Source of the DNA: Pelomonas asaccharophilus_A
GTDB taxonomy: Bacteria > Pseudomonadota > Gammaproteobacteria > Burkholderiales > Burkholderiaceae_C
Assembly (NCBI RefSeq): GCF_031458115.1
Contig: NZ_JAVDXV010000006.1
Coordinates: 186,001-250,000 of the forward strand
DNA length: 64,000 nt
Direction: 5' to 3'
Position numbers and translations under genes: made by a program. Every line of letters begins with the position of its first letter. Within the stretch, counting starts at the first letter, position 1. The notes beneath the pieces were generated by a model, which saw only the letters and a program-made list of their open reading frames with translations, was not told where the DNA came from and searched no databases. Shown one piece after another: positions 1 to 10,159 of the stretch.

Positions 1-366
1 CGTGATCTGCATCAGGCCCAGCGCGCCGCGCGGCGACACGGCGTCCTTCTGGTAGCTGGACTCCACCGCGATGATGGCCTTCAGCAGCTCGACGTCCACG
101 CCATGCTCGCGCGCGGCCTCGCGCACCCAGGGCTGCACGGCCTTCACTTCCGGCGCAATGTCCAGCCAGGTCAGTATCGTGGCGCCGGCATCGGCCTTGC
201 CGGGCACGCGCAGCGCGCCGACGTCGCCGCCCAGCACCGGCTTGAAGCGGGCGTCCAGCTTGCGCGCCGCGAAATGGGCCACGCCGGCCGAGTCCACATA
301 GCCCCACAGCTCCGCATGCGCAGGAATGGCGCAGACCAGCAGCAGCGATGCGAACCAGTGCCTCAT
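1..366 (-). CDS. Lytic transglycosylase, SLT domain (3' end cut by window edge)
   Basis: Periplasmic peptidoglycan lyase (family role). The visible 122 residues begin with a signal peptide (MRHWFASLLLVCAIPAHA) and a short DUF4124-like stretch (ELWGYVDSAGVAHF). They reach the start of the SLT fold, with the catalytic glutamate in AIIAVESSYQ followed by SPRGALGLMQIT. The rest, which should carry the remaining lysozyme-like core, lies beyond position 1. The ATG at 366 overlaps the stop of the upstream acetyltransferase by four bases, so the two are probably co-transcribed with parE. Family assignment is strong; the exact subfamily cannot be fixed from a fragment. Confidence 0.85.
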   Translation of the reverse strand, partial: MRHWFASLLLVCAIPAHAELWGYVDSAGVAHFAARKLDARFKPVLGGDVGALRVPGKADAGATILTWLDIAPEVKAVQPWVREAAREHGVDVELLKAIIAVESSYQKDAVSPRGALGLMQIT

Positions 367-887
367 GCGGCCTCCTGTCCCAGCGCCACGCGGGCCTGGT
401 ATTCGCGGTCCAGCAGCGACATGACGATCAGCGAGTCGTAGCCGTCGGCGCCGTCGGTGGTCACGCGCACGCTCTCGCGCAGCCGCCCTTCCTCGACGAA
501 GCCCTCGCTCTGGTAGAGCTTCAACGCCCGCGTGTTCAGCGCCTTCACGTCAAGCCAGAAGCGGTGCGCCTTCAGCTGCGTGAACGCCATCGCCTTGAGC
601 TGCCGCACGGCCGAGCGGCCCAGGCCGCGGCCCTTGGGCTGCAGCACCAGTCGCTTCAGCTCGACGGAGCCGTTGGGGTTGCGGCAACCCTGCAGGATGA
701 CGAAGCCGATGCGCGCCAGTTCGTCGCCCTCTTCCAGGATGAAATGGCGCGAGTCCGGGAAGCGGATGGCGCCCTCGTGCTGAGGCCGTTCCCAGGCCGT
801 GATGAACGGCAGGTTCGCGGCGTCGCGCTCGACCGAGACCACCCAGTCCAGGTCGGACAGCATCGTCGGGCGCAGGCGCAGGCTCAT
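363..887 (-). CDS. GNAT-family N-acetyltransferase
   Basis: A 174-residue single-domain GNAT protein, transferring an acetyl group from acetyl-CoA to an amine on an unidentified substrate. The start MSLRLRPTMLSDLDWV fits the usual GNAT opening. The acetyl-CoA-binding signature appears as LQPKGRGLGRSAVRQL near residues 90-105, followed by LYQSEGFVEEGRLRESV, the typical beta5-alpha4-beta6 ending. I chose the ATG at 887 because the longer open frame upstream has no family similarity and runs into parE. It sits 14 bp after parE and overlaps the transglycosylase gene by four bases, so it looks like the middle gene of a small operon. Confidence 0.85.
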   Translation of the reverse strand: MSLRLRPTMLSDLDWVVSVERDAANLPFITAWERPQHEGAIRFPDSRHFILEEGDELARIGFVILQGCRNPNGSVELKRLVLQPKGRGLGRSAVRQLKAMAFTQLKAHRFWLDVKALNTRALKLYQSEGFVEEGRLRESVRVTTDGADGYDSLIVMSLLDREYQARVALGQEAA

Positions 888-901
888 GCCGAGTGGCCGG
901 C

Positions 902-2896
<1,995 letters not shown>

Positions 2897-2952
2897 AGGG
2901 GCGGGATTCTAAGAAGTAGGATTCGCTGCCCCCGAAGACCGAGTTCCAGCGC

Positions 2953-4353
2953 TTGAGATTCCTGATCGCTTGCTTGTTGCTGACCTGTAGTTTTTCACAG
3001 GCCCAAACCCCGCCTCCTCCGCAACAGCCCTACCAGGCCAGTGCGCCGCTGAGCTGGGAGCTGAAGAACGCCCGCTGGTTCGACGGCCACAAGATCCAGC
3101 GCGGCAACCTGTACGTGCAGGACGGCGTCTTCGTTGCCAAGAAGCCCGCCAAGGTCAACCGCAAGATGGACATGCGCGGCCAGGTGCTCATCCCCCCGCT
3201 TGCCGAGGCGCACAACCACAACCTGCAGACGGCCTGGGGCTGGGGCCAGTTCGCCGACAAGTACATCGACGAAGGCGTGTTCTACGCCGCCATGCTGTGC
3301 GGCGACCCGGCCGGCGTCGCCGACGTGAAGCCGCTGGCCGCCACACCGGCGGCGCCGGACGTCAGCTTCGTCACCGCCTGCATCACGTCGCCCGACGGCT
3401 ACCCGCTGGCCGCCGTGCTACCCGAACCCAGCGCCGAGGCCGCCGCGGGGCAGCAGCAGATCGTGCTGGTCGGCAGCCCCGAGCAGGCGCGCGCCCAGTG
3501 GCCCGCCATCAAGGCCCGTGGCGGCAGCTGGATACGCGTGGTGCTGGCCCACAGCGAACGGCCCGATCTGCGCCAGCAGCCCGGCATGTTCGGCCGCCTG
3601 GGCCTGACACCCGAGACCGCGGCCGAGCTGACGCGCCTGGCCCATGCCGACGGCCGCCGCGTGGTGGCCCATGTGGAAACGGCCGCCGACTTCGCCGCCG
3701 CGCTGGCCGCCGGCGTCGACGCCATCGCCCACCTGCCCGGCTATGCCAACACGCTGGACGAGCCGGCCGAGACCTTTGCCCTCTCCGACACACAGGCCAC
3801 CCAGGCCGCCCGGCAGCGCACGGCCGTCATCACCACGACCGCAGCCACCGGCCTGTTCCAGCTGGAAGCCAGCGCCCAGGCCCAACTGCGCCACGTGCAG
3901 CGCGCCAATCTCACCAAGCTGCAGGCCGCCGGCGTGCCGTTGCTGGTGGGCTCCGACGTCTTCATCGCCACCGCCCGCGCGGAGCTGCATGCGCTGGATG
4001 CGCTGGGCATGGACCGCGCCACGCTGCTGCGCCTGGCCACGCAGGACACGCCGCGCGCGCTGTTCCCCGGCCGCAAGCTGGGCTGCTTCGAGCCGGGCTG
4101 CGAGGCCAGCTTCCTGGTGCTGGGCGACGACCCGCTGGCCGACCTCGCGCAGGTCGACATGCCGATGCTGCGCGTCAAGCAGGGCCGGCTGCTGACCCGC
4201 CTGGCAGACGTGGCGGCGTCCAGCTCGCAGGCTTCCGCCTCCACGGTCGAACCTGCAAAGAAGACGGCCAAGGGCAAGGCGTCCAAGAAGAAGCCCGCCG
4301 CCAAGGCCAAGACCACGCAAAGCAAGACGCCCAGCAAGGCCAAGCGGCGCTGA
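2953..4353 (+). CDS. Secreted amidohydrolase with lysine/alanine-rich C-terminal tail
   Basis: Metal-dependent hydrolase of the amidohydrolase superfamily, probably periplasmic; substrate unknown. The 466 residues start with a signal peptide (MRFLIACLLLTCSFSQAQ) read from a TTG codon. The in-frame stop at 2917 and the leader peptide make this the best start. Metal-ligand candidates are H87 and H89 (EAHNHN), H240 (VVAHVE), H260 (AIAHLPG) and D335 (LVGSDVF). Residues ~433-466 form an extremely basic low-complexity tail of Ala-Lys repeats resembling histone H1 or bacterial HctB-like tails, unusual for an exported enzyme. Divergent from parE; the MFS gene follows 13 bp downstream and may share its transcript. 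Confidence 0.85.
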   Translation: MRFLIACLLLTCSFSQAQTPPPPQQPYQASAPLSWELKNARWFDGHKIQRGNLYVQDGVFVAKKPAKVNRKMDMRGQVLIPPLAEAHNHNLQTAWGWGQFADKYIDEGVFYAAMLCGDPAGVADVKPLAATPAAPDVSFVTACITSPDGYPLAAVLPEPSAEAAAGQQQIVLVGSPEQARAQWPAIKARGGSWIRVVLAHSERPDLRQQPGMFGRLGLTPETAAELTRLAHADGRRVVAHVETAADFAAALAAGVDAIAHLPGYANTLDEPAETFALSDTQATQAARQRTAVITTTAATGLFQLEASAQAQLRHVQRANLTKLQAAGVPLLVGSDVFIATARAELHALDALGMDRATLLRLATQDTPRALFPGRKLGCFEPGCEASFLVLGDDPLADLAQVDMPMLRVKQGRLLTRLADVAASSSQASASTVEPAKKTAKGKASKKKPAAKAKTTQSKTPSKAKRR

Positions 4354-4366
4354 TTACAGTGGCCGC

Positions 4367-5584
4367 ATGAACACCGCCCGCTCCGCTGCGCCTGCCACGC
4401 TGTCCGTCAACCAGGTGCTGCTGTGCGGCGCGCTCATCGTCACGCTGTCGATGGGCATACGCCACGGCTTCGGCTTCTGGCTGCAGCCCATCATCACGGA
4501 GCGGGGCTGGACGCGCGAGACCTTCTCGTTCGCGATGGCCATCCAGAACCTGGCCTGGGGCGCAGCCGGCCCCATCGCCGGCATGCTGGCCGACCGCTTC
4601 GGTGCCTGGAAGGTGCTGATCATGGGCGGCGTGGCCTATGCCCTCGGGCTGCTGGCCATGGCGGTGAGCAGCGATCCGCTGAGCTTCACGCTCGGTGCCG
4701 GCGTGCTCATCGGCATCGCGCAGTCGGGCTCCACCTACGCCGTCATCTACGGCGTGCTGGGTCGCACCGTGTCGCCCGAGAAGCGCTCCTGGGCCTTCGG
4801 CGTCGCCGCCGCGGCGGGCTCGTTCGGCCAGTTCGTCATGATCCCCATCGAGACCTGGTTGATCAGCCACCTAGGCTGGCAAACGGCACTGTTCCTGCTG
4901 GCCGGCACGGCGCTGCTCATCGTGCCGCTGGCGTTGGGCATCCGCGAGCGTCAGGCGGTGGGCGTGGCCACGGGCCAACAGAGCATCGTCCAGGCCCTGA
5001 AGGAGGCCTTCGGCTACCGCAGCTTCCAGCTGCTGATGCTGGGCTACTTCGTCTGCGGCTTCCAGGTCGTCTTCATCGGCGTTCACCTGCCCAGCTACCT
5101 GAAGGACCATGGTCTCGGCATCGAGGTATCCACCGGCGCGCTGATGCTGATCGGCCTGTTCAACATCTTCGGCACCTACGCGGCGGGCATGCTGGGCCAA
5201 CGCTTTCCCAAGCGCTACCTGCTGTCGGCCATCTACGGCCTGCGCTCGGTGGCCATCGTGGCCTTCATCTCGCTGCCCCTGTCGCCACTCAGCGTCTACG
5301 TGTTCGCGGCGGTCATCGGCTTCCTGTGGCTGTCCACCGTGCCGCCCACCAATGCCGTCGTCGCGCAGATCTTCGGCGCGCAACACCTGTCCATGCTGGG
5401 CGGCTTCGTGTTCTTCAGCCACCAGATCGGCAGCTTCCTGGGCGTGTGGCTGGGCGGCAAGCTCTATGACGCGACCGGCAGCTACGACGTCGTCTGGTGG
5501 CTGGCCATCGCGTTGGGCGTCATGGCCATGCTGGCCAACCTGCCGGTGCGCGAAACGCCCATTGCCCGGGCGCAACCCGCATGA
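4367..5584 (+). CDS. MFS transporter (oxalate/formate-antiporter-like group)
   Basis: Inner-membrane secondary transporter of 405 residues with about twelve hydrophobic segments. The opening (VNQVLLCGALIVTLSMGIRH, then ADRFGAWKV in the loop after TM2) is typical of the MFS branch annotated as oxalate/formate antiporter-like or monocarboxylate MFS. The substrate cannot be inferred from sequence. It starts 13 bp after the amidohydrolase, so it might import or export that enzyme's substrate or product. Its stop overlaps the ATG of the next small gene by four bases. Confidence 0.88.
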   Translation: MNTARSAAPATLSVNQVLLCGALIVTLSMGIRHGFGFWLQPIITERGWTRETFSFAMAIQNLAWGAAGPIAGMLADRFGAWKVLIMGGVAYALGLLAMAVSSDPLSFTLGAGVLIGIAQSGSTYAVIYGVLGRTVSPEKRSWAFGVAAAAGSFGQFVMIPIETWLISHLGWQTALFLLAGTALLIVPLALGIRERQAVGVATGQQSIVQALKEAFGYRSFQLLMLGYFVCGFQVVFIGVHLPSYLKDHGLGIEVSTGALMLIGLFNIFGTYAAGMLGQRFPKRYLLSAIYGLRSVAIVAFISLPLSPLSVYVFAAVIGFLWLSTVPPTNAVVAQIFGAQHLSMLGGFVFFSHQIGSFLGVWLGGKLYDATGSYDVVWWLAIALGVMAMLANLPVRETPIARAQPA

Positions 5585-5706
5585 AGCCCGGACGCTGGCT
5601 CGGTGCTGTCGCGGTGATCGCCGTGCTGGCGTTGACCGTGCTGGCCTACCGCCATCCGGCGGTCATGGTGCAGCTCAGCGAACAGATCTGGGCCTGCTTC
5701 GGATGA
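5581..5706 (+). CDS. Small single-span membrane protein, unknown function
   Basis: A 41-residue protein with one clear transmembrane helix (AVAVIAVLALTVLAY) behind a short basic N-terminus (MKPGR). The ATG overlaps the MFS stop and its own stop overlaps the methyltransferase ATG, in both cases as ATGA. This arrangement argues for real, translationally coupled expression. No family recognised. Confidence 0.6.
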   Translation: MKPGRWLGAVAVIAVLALTVLAYRHPAVMVQLSEQIWACFG

Positions 5707-6215
5707 CGCCTTCAAACTGGCTGCAGCGCTTCGCGCCGACCACGCCGGGAGCCGCTCTGGATGTCGCCTGCGGCTCCGGCCGCAACCTGCGCTGGCTGGT
5801 GGGGGCCGGCTGGCAGGTCACCGGCGTCGACCGTGACGTGGCCGCCACGGCGCCTCTGCAAAGCCTTGCAAAGATCATCGATGCCGACATCGAGAACGGC
5901 CCCTGGCCATTGCGGCAGCAGCAGTTCGACCTGGTCGTCGTCTGCAACTACCTGTGGCGCCCGTTGTTCGACACCATCAAGTCGTCCGTGAAGCCCTCTG
6001 GCTTGTTGATCTGGGAAACCTTCGCCGACGGCCAGCAGACCATCGGTCGCCCGTCACGCCCCGATTTCCTGCTGCAGCGGGGTGAACTGCTGCGCGTGTG
6101 CCACGACTGGCGCATCGTGGCTTACGAAGACCTGTTCGAGGAGGGCGCTGATATCAAAACCTCGCCGCGCTTCGTCCAACGCGTTGCGGCGATCCGGCCG
6201 CCGGTGACAGCCTAA
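5703..6215 (+). CDS. Class I SAM-dependent methyltransferase-like protein
   Basis: A 170-residue protein with the Rossmann-fold motif I (ALDVACGSGRNLRWL) and the acidic end of beta2 (VTGVDRD). Motif IV is FDLVVVCNYLWRPL and post-motif IV is GLLIWETFADGQ. This matches small TehB/methyltransferase-11-like enzymes; the acceptor is unknown. The start at 5703 is set by the ATGA overlap with the preceding small gene, since the longer upstream frame is the shadow of the MFS gene. It ends 31 bp before dapA. Confidence 0.8.
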   Translation: MTPSNWLQRFAPTTPGAALDVACGSGRNLRWLVGAGWQVTGVDRDVAATAPLQSLAKIIDADIENGPWPLRQQQFDLVVVCNYLWRPLFDTIKSSVKPSGLLIWETFADGQQTIGRPSRPDFLLQRGELLRVCHDWRIVAYEDLFEEGADIKTSPRFVQRVAAIRPPVTA

Positions 6216-6246
6216 AATCGTCAGAATTCCTCAAGTCATTTCCACC

Positions 6247-7128
6247 ATGAAGCCCATTCTCGGCAGCATCGTCGCCCTCGTCACGCCCATGAACGAGGAC
6301 GGCAGCATCGACTACCCCGCCCTGCGCCGCCTGATCGACTGGCATGTCGAGTCCGGCACCGCCTGCGTCGGCGTGGTCGGCACCACCGGCGAGTCGCCCA
6401 CGGTCAGCATGGAGGAGAACCGCGAAATCATCCGCGTCGCGGTCGAGCATGCCAAGGGGCGCATCCCCATCCTGGCCGGCACCGGCGCCAACTCCACGGC
6501 CGAGGCCATCGAGCTGAGCCGCTACGCCAAGGAAGTCGGCGCGGACTGCACGCTGTCCGTCGTGCCCTACTACAACAAGCCGTCGCAGGAAGGCATCTAC
6601 CAGCACTTCAAGGCCATCGCCGAGGCCGTGGACATCCCCATGATGCTCTACAACGTGCCCGGCCGCACCGTCGCCGATATGGCGCCCGAGACAGCGCTGC
6701 GTTGCGCCGGCCTGCCCGGCGTGTTCGGCATCAAGGAAGCCACCGGCAACATCGAGCGCGCCGCCTTCCTGATCAAGCACGCCCCGCAAGGCTTTCACAT
6801 CTATTCGGGCGACGACGGCACCGCCGTGGCGCTGATGCTGCTGGGCGGCCATGGCAACGTCAGTGTGACGGCCAACGTCGCGCCGGCCGAGATGGCCGAG
6901 CTGTGCCGCCTGGCGCTGGAAGGCAATGCCATCGAGGCCCGCAAGGTCCATCTGAAGCTGCTGGGCCTGCACAAGCAGCTGTTCTGCGAGCCCAGCCCCG
7001 GCCCGGCCAAGTGGGCGTTGTCGCGCCTGGGCCGTTGCGGCGGCGCGCTGCGCCTGCCCATCACGCCGCTGACCGCCGCGGGCCAGGCCAGCGTGGGCCA
7101 GGCGATGGTCGAAGCGGGCCTGCTCTGA
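6247..7128 (+). CDS. dapA: 4-hydroxy-tetrahydrodipicolinate synthase
   Basis: Condenses pyruvate with aspartate semialdehyde in lysine and diaminopimelate synthesis. The 293-residue TIM barrel carries GTTGESPT (residues 45-52), the catalytic tyrosine in LYNVPGR (Y135) and the Schiff-base lysine in GIKEATGN (K163). These match E. coli Y133 and K161. It is followed by bamC and an MBL hydrolase, an arrangement common in Burkholderiales. A TAAAAT hexamer at 6213-6218, inside the end of the previous gene, could be a -10 element, but I see no good -35. Confidence 0.97.
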   Translation: MKPILGSIVALVTPMNEDGSIDYPALRRLIDWHVESGTACVGVVGTTGESPTVSMEENREIIRVAVEHAKGRIPILAGTGANSTAEAIELSRYAKEVGADCTLSVVPYYNKPSQEGIYQHFKAIAEAVDIPMMLYNVPGRTVADMAPETALRCAGLPGVFGIKEATGNIERAAFLIKHAPQGFHIYSGDDGTAVALMLLGGHGNVSVTANVAPAEMAELCRLALEGNAIEARKVHLKLLGLHKQLFCEPSPGPAKWALSRLGRCGGALRLPITPLTAAGQASVGQAMVEAGLL

Positions 7129-7204
7129 GCCCCCTGCCGCCTCTGGTCTAATGCGCGGCTGCGCCGGCCCGGTCCGGCGCTCTTGTTCCCCGGAGATTTC
7201 CAGC

Positions 7205-8377
7205 GTGACGTCCCTTTCCCAGATTCGCCCCTCGGCGACCCGCCTGGCCTGCACGGCCCTCGTCCTGTCGCTCGCAGGCTGCAGTTCCCTCGACATCTTC
7301 TCGTCGGACAAGGTGGATTACCGCACCCAGTCCAAGCAGACCCAGGGGCTGGATGTTCCGCCGGACCTGACCCAACTGGCCAAGGACAGCCGCGCCCAGG
7401 TGCAAGGCGGCTCCATCACGGCCTCGGCACTGAACGCCAACCGCCCGGCCGCAACGCCGGCCGTCGCCACCGGCGCGGCCAACACGGTGGCCTTGAACGC
7501 CGCCGGTGACGTGCGCATCGAACGCAGCGGCACCGACCGCTGGCTGCACACCAACGCCACGCCCGAGCAGCTGTGGCCCGCGCTGCGCGCCTTCTGGGAA
7601 GAGCGCGGCCTGCAGGTCGTCAAGGAACAGCCCGAACTGGGCATCATGGAGACCAACTGGGCCGAGAACCGCGCCAAGTTGCCGCAGGACTTCATCCGCC
7701 AGACCATCGGCAAGGTGTTCGACAACCTGTACTCGACCGGCGAGCGCGACATGTACCGCACCCGCATCGAGCGCGGCGCCAACGGCACCGACGTCTTCAT
7801 CAGCCACCGTGGCATGCAGGAGGTCTACACCTCGCAGAGTCGTGACTCGACCTCCTGGCAGCCGCGCCCCAGCGACGCGTCGCTGGAAGCCGAGATGCTG
7901 TCGCGCCTGATGCTGAAGCTGGGAGGGCACGAGACTGCGGCCAAGGCCGTCGTCGCCGAGACGCCCGCAGCGCCCGCCACGCAGGCGTCCAAGCTGGCCG
8001 TGGGCGCCGAACCCAACCGTCCGCGCCGCGCGCTGTCGGAAGTGCCCGAAAGCCTGAGCGTCGCCGATGGCTTCGACCGCGCCTGGCGCCGCGTGGGCCT
8101 GTCGCTGGACCGCCATGGCTTCACTATCGAAGACCGCGACCGCGCCGCCGGCCTGTTCTACCTGCGCTATGCCGACCCCGAGAAGGCCGGCCAGGAAGAG
8201 CCCAACTTCTTCCAGCGCCTGTTCGGCGCCAAGTCCTCGGAGCCGGTGCGCTACCGTGTGTCGGTCAAGTCCGAAGGCGCGAAGAGCACGGTGCGCGTGC
8301 TGAACGACCGCGGCCAGACCGTGGCGGACGACAACGCCAAGCGCATCCTGTCGCTGCTGATGGACGACCTGAAGTAA
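7205..8377 (+). CDS. bamC: Outer membrane assembly lipoprotein BamC
   Basis: Accessory lipoprotein of the BAM complex, which inserts beta-barrel proteins into the outer membrane. The 390-residue product starts at a GTG (7205) preceded by GGAG at 7193-7196. A lipoprotein signal ends in the lipobox LAGC (about residue 24). The N-terminal unstructured segment contains VDYRTQSKQTQGLDVPPDL, the conserved BamD-binding part, followed by two helix-grip domains of the NlpB/DapX family. Its position directly after dapA is the classical nlpB/dapX context. Confidence 0.93.
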   Translation: MTSLSQIRPSATRLACTALVLSLAGCSSLDIFSSDKVDYRTQSKQTQGLDVPPDLTQLAKDSRAQVQGGSITASALNANRPAATPAVATGAANTVALNAAGDVRIERSGTDRWLHTNATPEQLWPALRAFWEERGLQVVKEQPELGIMETNWAENRAKLPQDFIRQTIGKVFDNLYSTGERDMYRTRIERGANGTDVFISHRGMQEVYTSQSRDSTSWQPRPSDASLEAEMLSRLMLKLGGHETAAKAVVAETPAAPATQASKLAVGAEPNRPRRALSEVPESLSVADGFDRAWRRVGLSLDRHGFTIEDRDRAAGLFYLRYADPEKAGQEEPNFFQRLFGAKSSEPVRYRVSVKSEGAKSTVRVLNDRGQTVADDNAKRILSLLMDDLK

Positions 8378-8399
8378 CACTTCAGGCGCCACTGCCGTG

Positions 8400-9179
8400 A
8401 TGCGGTTCTGCAGCCTCGGCAGTGGCAGCGGCGGCAACTCGACGCTGATCGAGGCCAGTCAGGGCATCACGACCACCCGCGTCCTTATCGATGCGGGTTT
8501 CAGCGAGCGCGAGCTGACGAAGCGCCTGGCGCGCGCTGGCTGCACGCCGGCGGATATCGATGCCATCTTCATCACGCACGAGCATGGCGACCATGTCGGC
8601 TGCGCGTTGAAGTTCACCCAGCGCCACCGCATTCCGCTCGTCACCAGCCGTGGCAGCTGGCGCGCCGTCGGCAGCGCCGACTTCGATGCAAACCTGCTGC
8701 ACGTCACCCGCAGTGGCGAGGTCATCGCCTGGGGTGACCTGGAGCTTCGGCCGTTTGCCGTACCGCACGATGCGAACGAGCCGCTACAGCTGGTCTTGAG
8801 CGATGGCGACTCACGCCTGGGCGTCATCACCGACCTGGGCTGCGCTCCTGCTGCGGTGGCCGACGCGCTGCAGGCCTGCCAGGCACTGCTGCTGGAATGC
8901 AATCACGACGAGGGCCTGCTGCGATCGGGCACCTATCCACCCGTGCTGCAGCGGCGCATCCTGGGCACGCACGGCCACCTGTCCAACGAGGCGGCCGCGG
9001 ACCTGTTGTCACGCTGCCGGCATGCCGGGCTGTCCACCGTCGTCGCGGCTCATCTGAGCGAGCGCAACAACACACCGGCCCTCGCGCGAGAGGCGCTGGC
9101 GGCCGTGCTGGGCAGCGCCGCTGACGACATTCGCGTCGCCGATCCCCTGCTCGGCTTCGAATGGCTGGCCATGAACTGA
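8400..9179 (+). CDS. MBL-fold metallo-hydrolase (YycJ/WalJ-like)
   Basis: A 259-residue metallo-beta-lactamase-fold protein. The metal-binding signature is THEHGDH, with H60, H62, D64 and H65. The N-terminus, FCSLGSGSGGNSTLIE, is typical of the YycJ/WalJ group, whose members are thought to act on nucleic acid or phosphodiester substrates. A GTG at 8397 is directly in front of the ATG and could also be used. It ends 60 bp before a strong terminator, closing the dapA-bamC transcription unit. Confidence 0.88.
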   Translation: MRFCSLGSGSGGNSTLIEASQGITTTRVLIDAGFSERELTKRLARAGCTPADIDAIFITHEHGDHVGCALKFTQRHRIPLVTSRGSWRAVGSADFDANLLHVTRSGEVIAWGDLELRPFAVPHDANEPLQLVLSDGDSRLGVITDLGCAPAAVADALQACQALLLECNHDEGLLRSGTYPPVLQRRILGTHGHLSNEAAADLLSRCRHAGLSTVVAAHLSERNNTPALAREALAAVLGSAADDIRVADPLLGFEWLAMN

Positions 9180-9239
9180 GACGCAGGCAAAGTTTTGTAA
9201 CTGCGCTCTCCGACCACCGAAAACCGTCGCCGGAATAGA

Positions 9240-9278
9240 AAAAAGCCGCCGCTGCTTGCGCAGCGACGGCTCTTTTCT
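9240..9278. terminator. Bidirectional intrinsic terminator
   Basis: A 12-bp stem with one mismatch (AGCCGCCGCTGC / GCAGCGACGGCT) and a TTGC loop, flanked by an A-run on the left and CTTTTC on the right. It sits between the convergent MBL gene and the small lipoprotein gene, so it can serve both. Confidence 0.85.
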
Positions 9279-9292
9279 TGGGGACGAAGCGA

Positions 9293-9499
9293 TTACTTCG
9301 AGGCGGCCGAAGCGGCGTCGACTGCCGAAGCGGCGGCGTCCACGGCCACCGAGGCGGCGGCAGAAGCTTCAGCAGCAGCTGCGGAGGCGGCTTCCACCGG
9401 AGCGGCAGCGGGAGCTTCAACCTTGGGTTCTTCCTTCTTGCTGCAAGCGGTCAGAGCAGCAGCAGCCAGCAGGGAAGCCAACAGGATCGACTTGTTCAT
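9293..9499 (-). CDS. Small alanine-rich lipoprotein
   Basis: A 68-residue exported lipoprotein. The signal peptide ends in a lipobox (LTACSKKEE), followed by a mature part of only ~49 residues made almost wholly of Ala, Ser, Val, Glu and Asp. A Shine-Dalgarno GAGGACAAGTA precedes the ATG. Such peptides recur in Burkholderiales as unnamed lipoproteins. The low-complexity tail looks helical and may form a coiled coil like Lpp, but it lacks an obvious terminal lysine or arginine anchor motif. No function assigned. Confidence 0.75.
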   Translation of the reverse strand: MNKSILLASLLAAAALTACSKKEEPKVEAPAAAPVEAASAAAAEASAAASVAVDAAASAVDAASAASK

Positions 9500-9664
9500 T
9501 ACTTGTCCTCAAACGTTTAAACGACGGTGCACACCATAACTTTGGGGTCGTGCGCCAGTGTTTTTTCGATCACCAGCGGCCGACCCCGACAGAAAAGACG
9601 CGGAAAACCTCGAGCGCTTCCCTCGCCTAGCCAGCAATTATAGGGCTACCAACGACACAAACCC

Positions 9665-10159
9665 TCACAGCCCCAAAGTCGTCGGGGCAAATGATTCGCT
9701 GGAGCGTTGCGCCAGGGCATCAAACCACTCCAGCGCGCGAAGCCGGTCGCCCGCCTCGACGGCCAGTTCACCGCGCCAGAGATGGCGGTCGAACAGGCGC
9801 AGCGTGAGCTGAGCTTGCGGCCCCGCAATCAGCAGCAAGGCTTCGGGTGCGGCCTCCAATCGCAGCTCGGGTTCGACGGCTCGCGCCGTCACGCAGTGCG
9901 CGTAGTCACGGCGCCAGCGCACGAAACGCGCATGTCGGCGCTGCAGATCGTCGTACTGCAAGGCCAGCAGATGCAGCTGCCGCCCCTGTCGCGCCCAGTT
10001 GCCCAGCGACGCCAGCAGCGCCGCATCGGACAGCGGCCAGTCGACGAAGCTGGCGTCCCAGGCATGCAGTTCGCGCGCGCCCTGCTCCGCCGCCCAGGCC
10101 AGCATCTCGACGACCAGCCGCTGGAACTCCGCGCGACCGCTGAAGTGCTGCGCGTTCAT
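9665..10159 (-). CDS. Conserved hypothetical protein coupled to the JmjC oxygenase
   Basis: A 164-residue soluble protein of unknown family with no signal peptide or membrane segment. It is rich in Trp, Arg and Leu (VRWRRDYAHC, LTLRLFDRHLW). The ATG at 10159 overlaps the stop of the ribosomal-oxygenase gene (ATGA), so it is translationally coupled to it and may act on the same target. The alternative start 36 bp upstream would lie inside the oxygenase gene and is less likely. Confidence 0.7.
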   Translation of the reverse strand: MNAQHFSGRAEFQRLVVEMLAWAAEQGARELHAWDASFVDWPLSDAALLASLGNWARQGRQLHLLALQYDDLQRRHARFVRWRRDYAHCVTARAVEPELRLEAAPEALLLIAGPQAQLTLRLFDRHLWRGELAVEAGDRLRALEWFDALAQRSSESFAPTTLGL

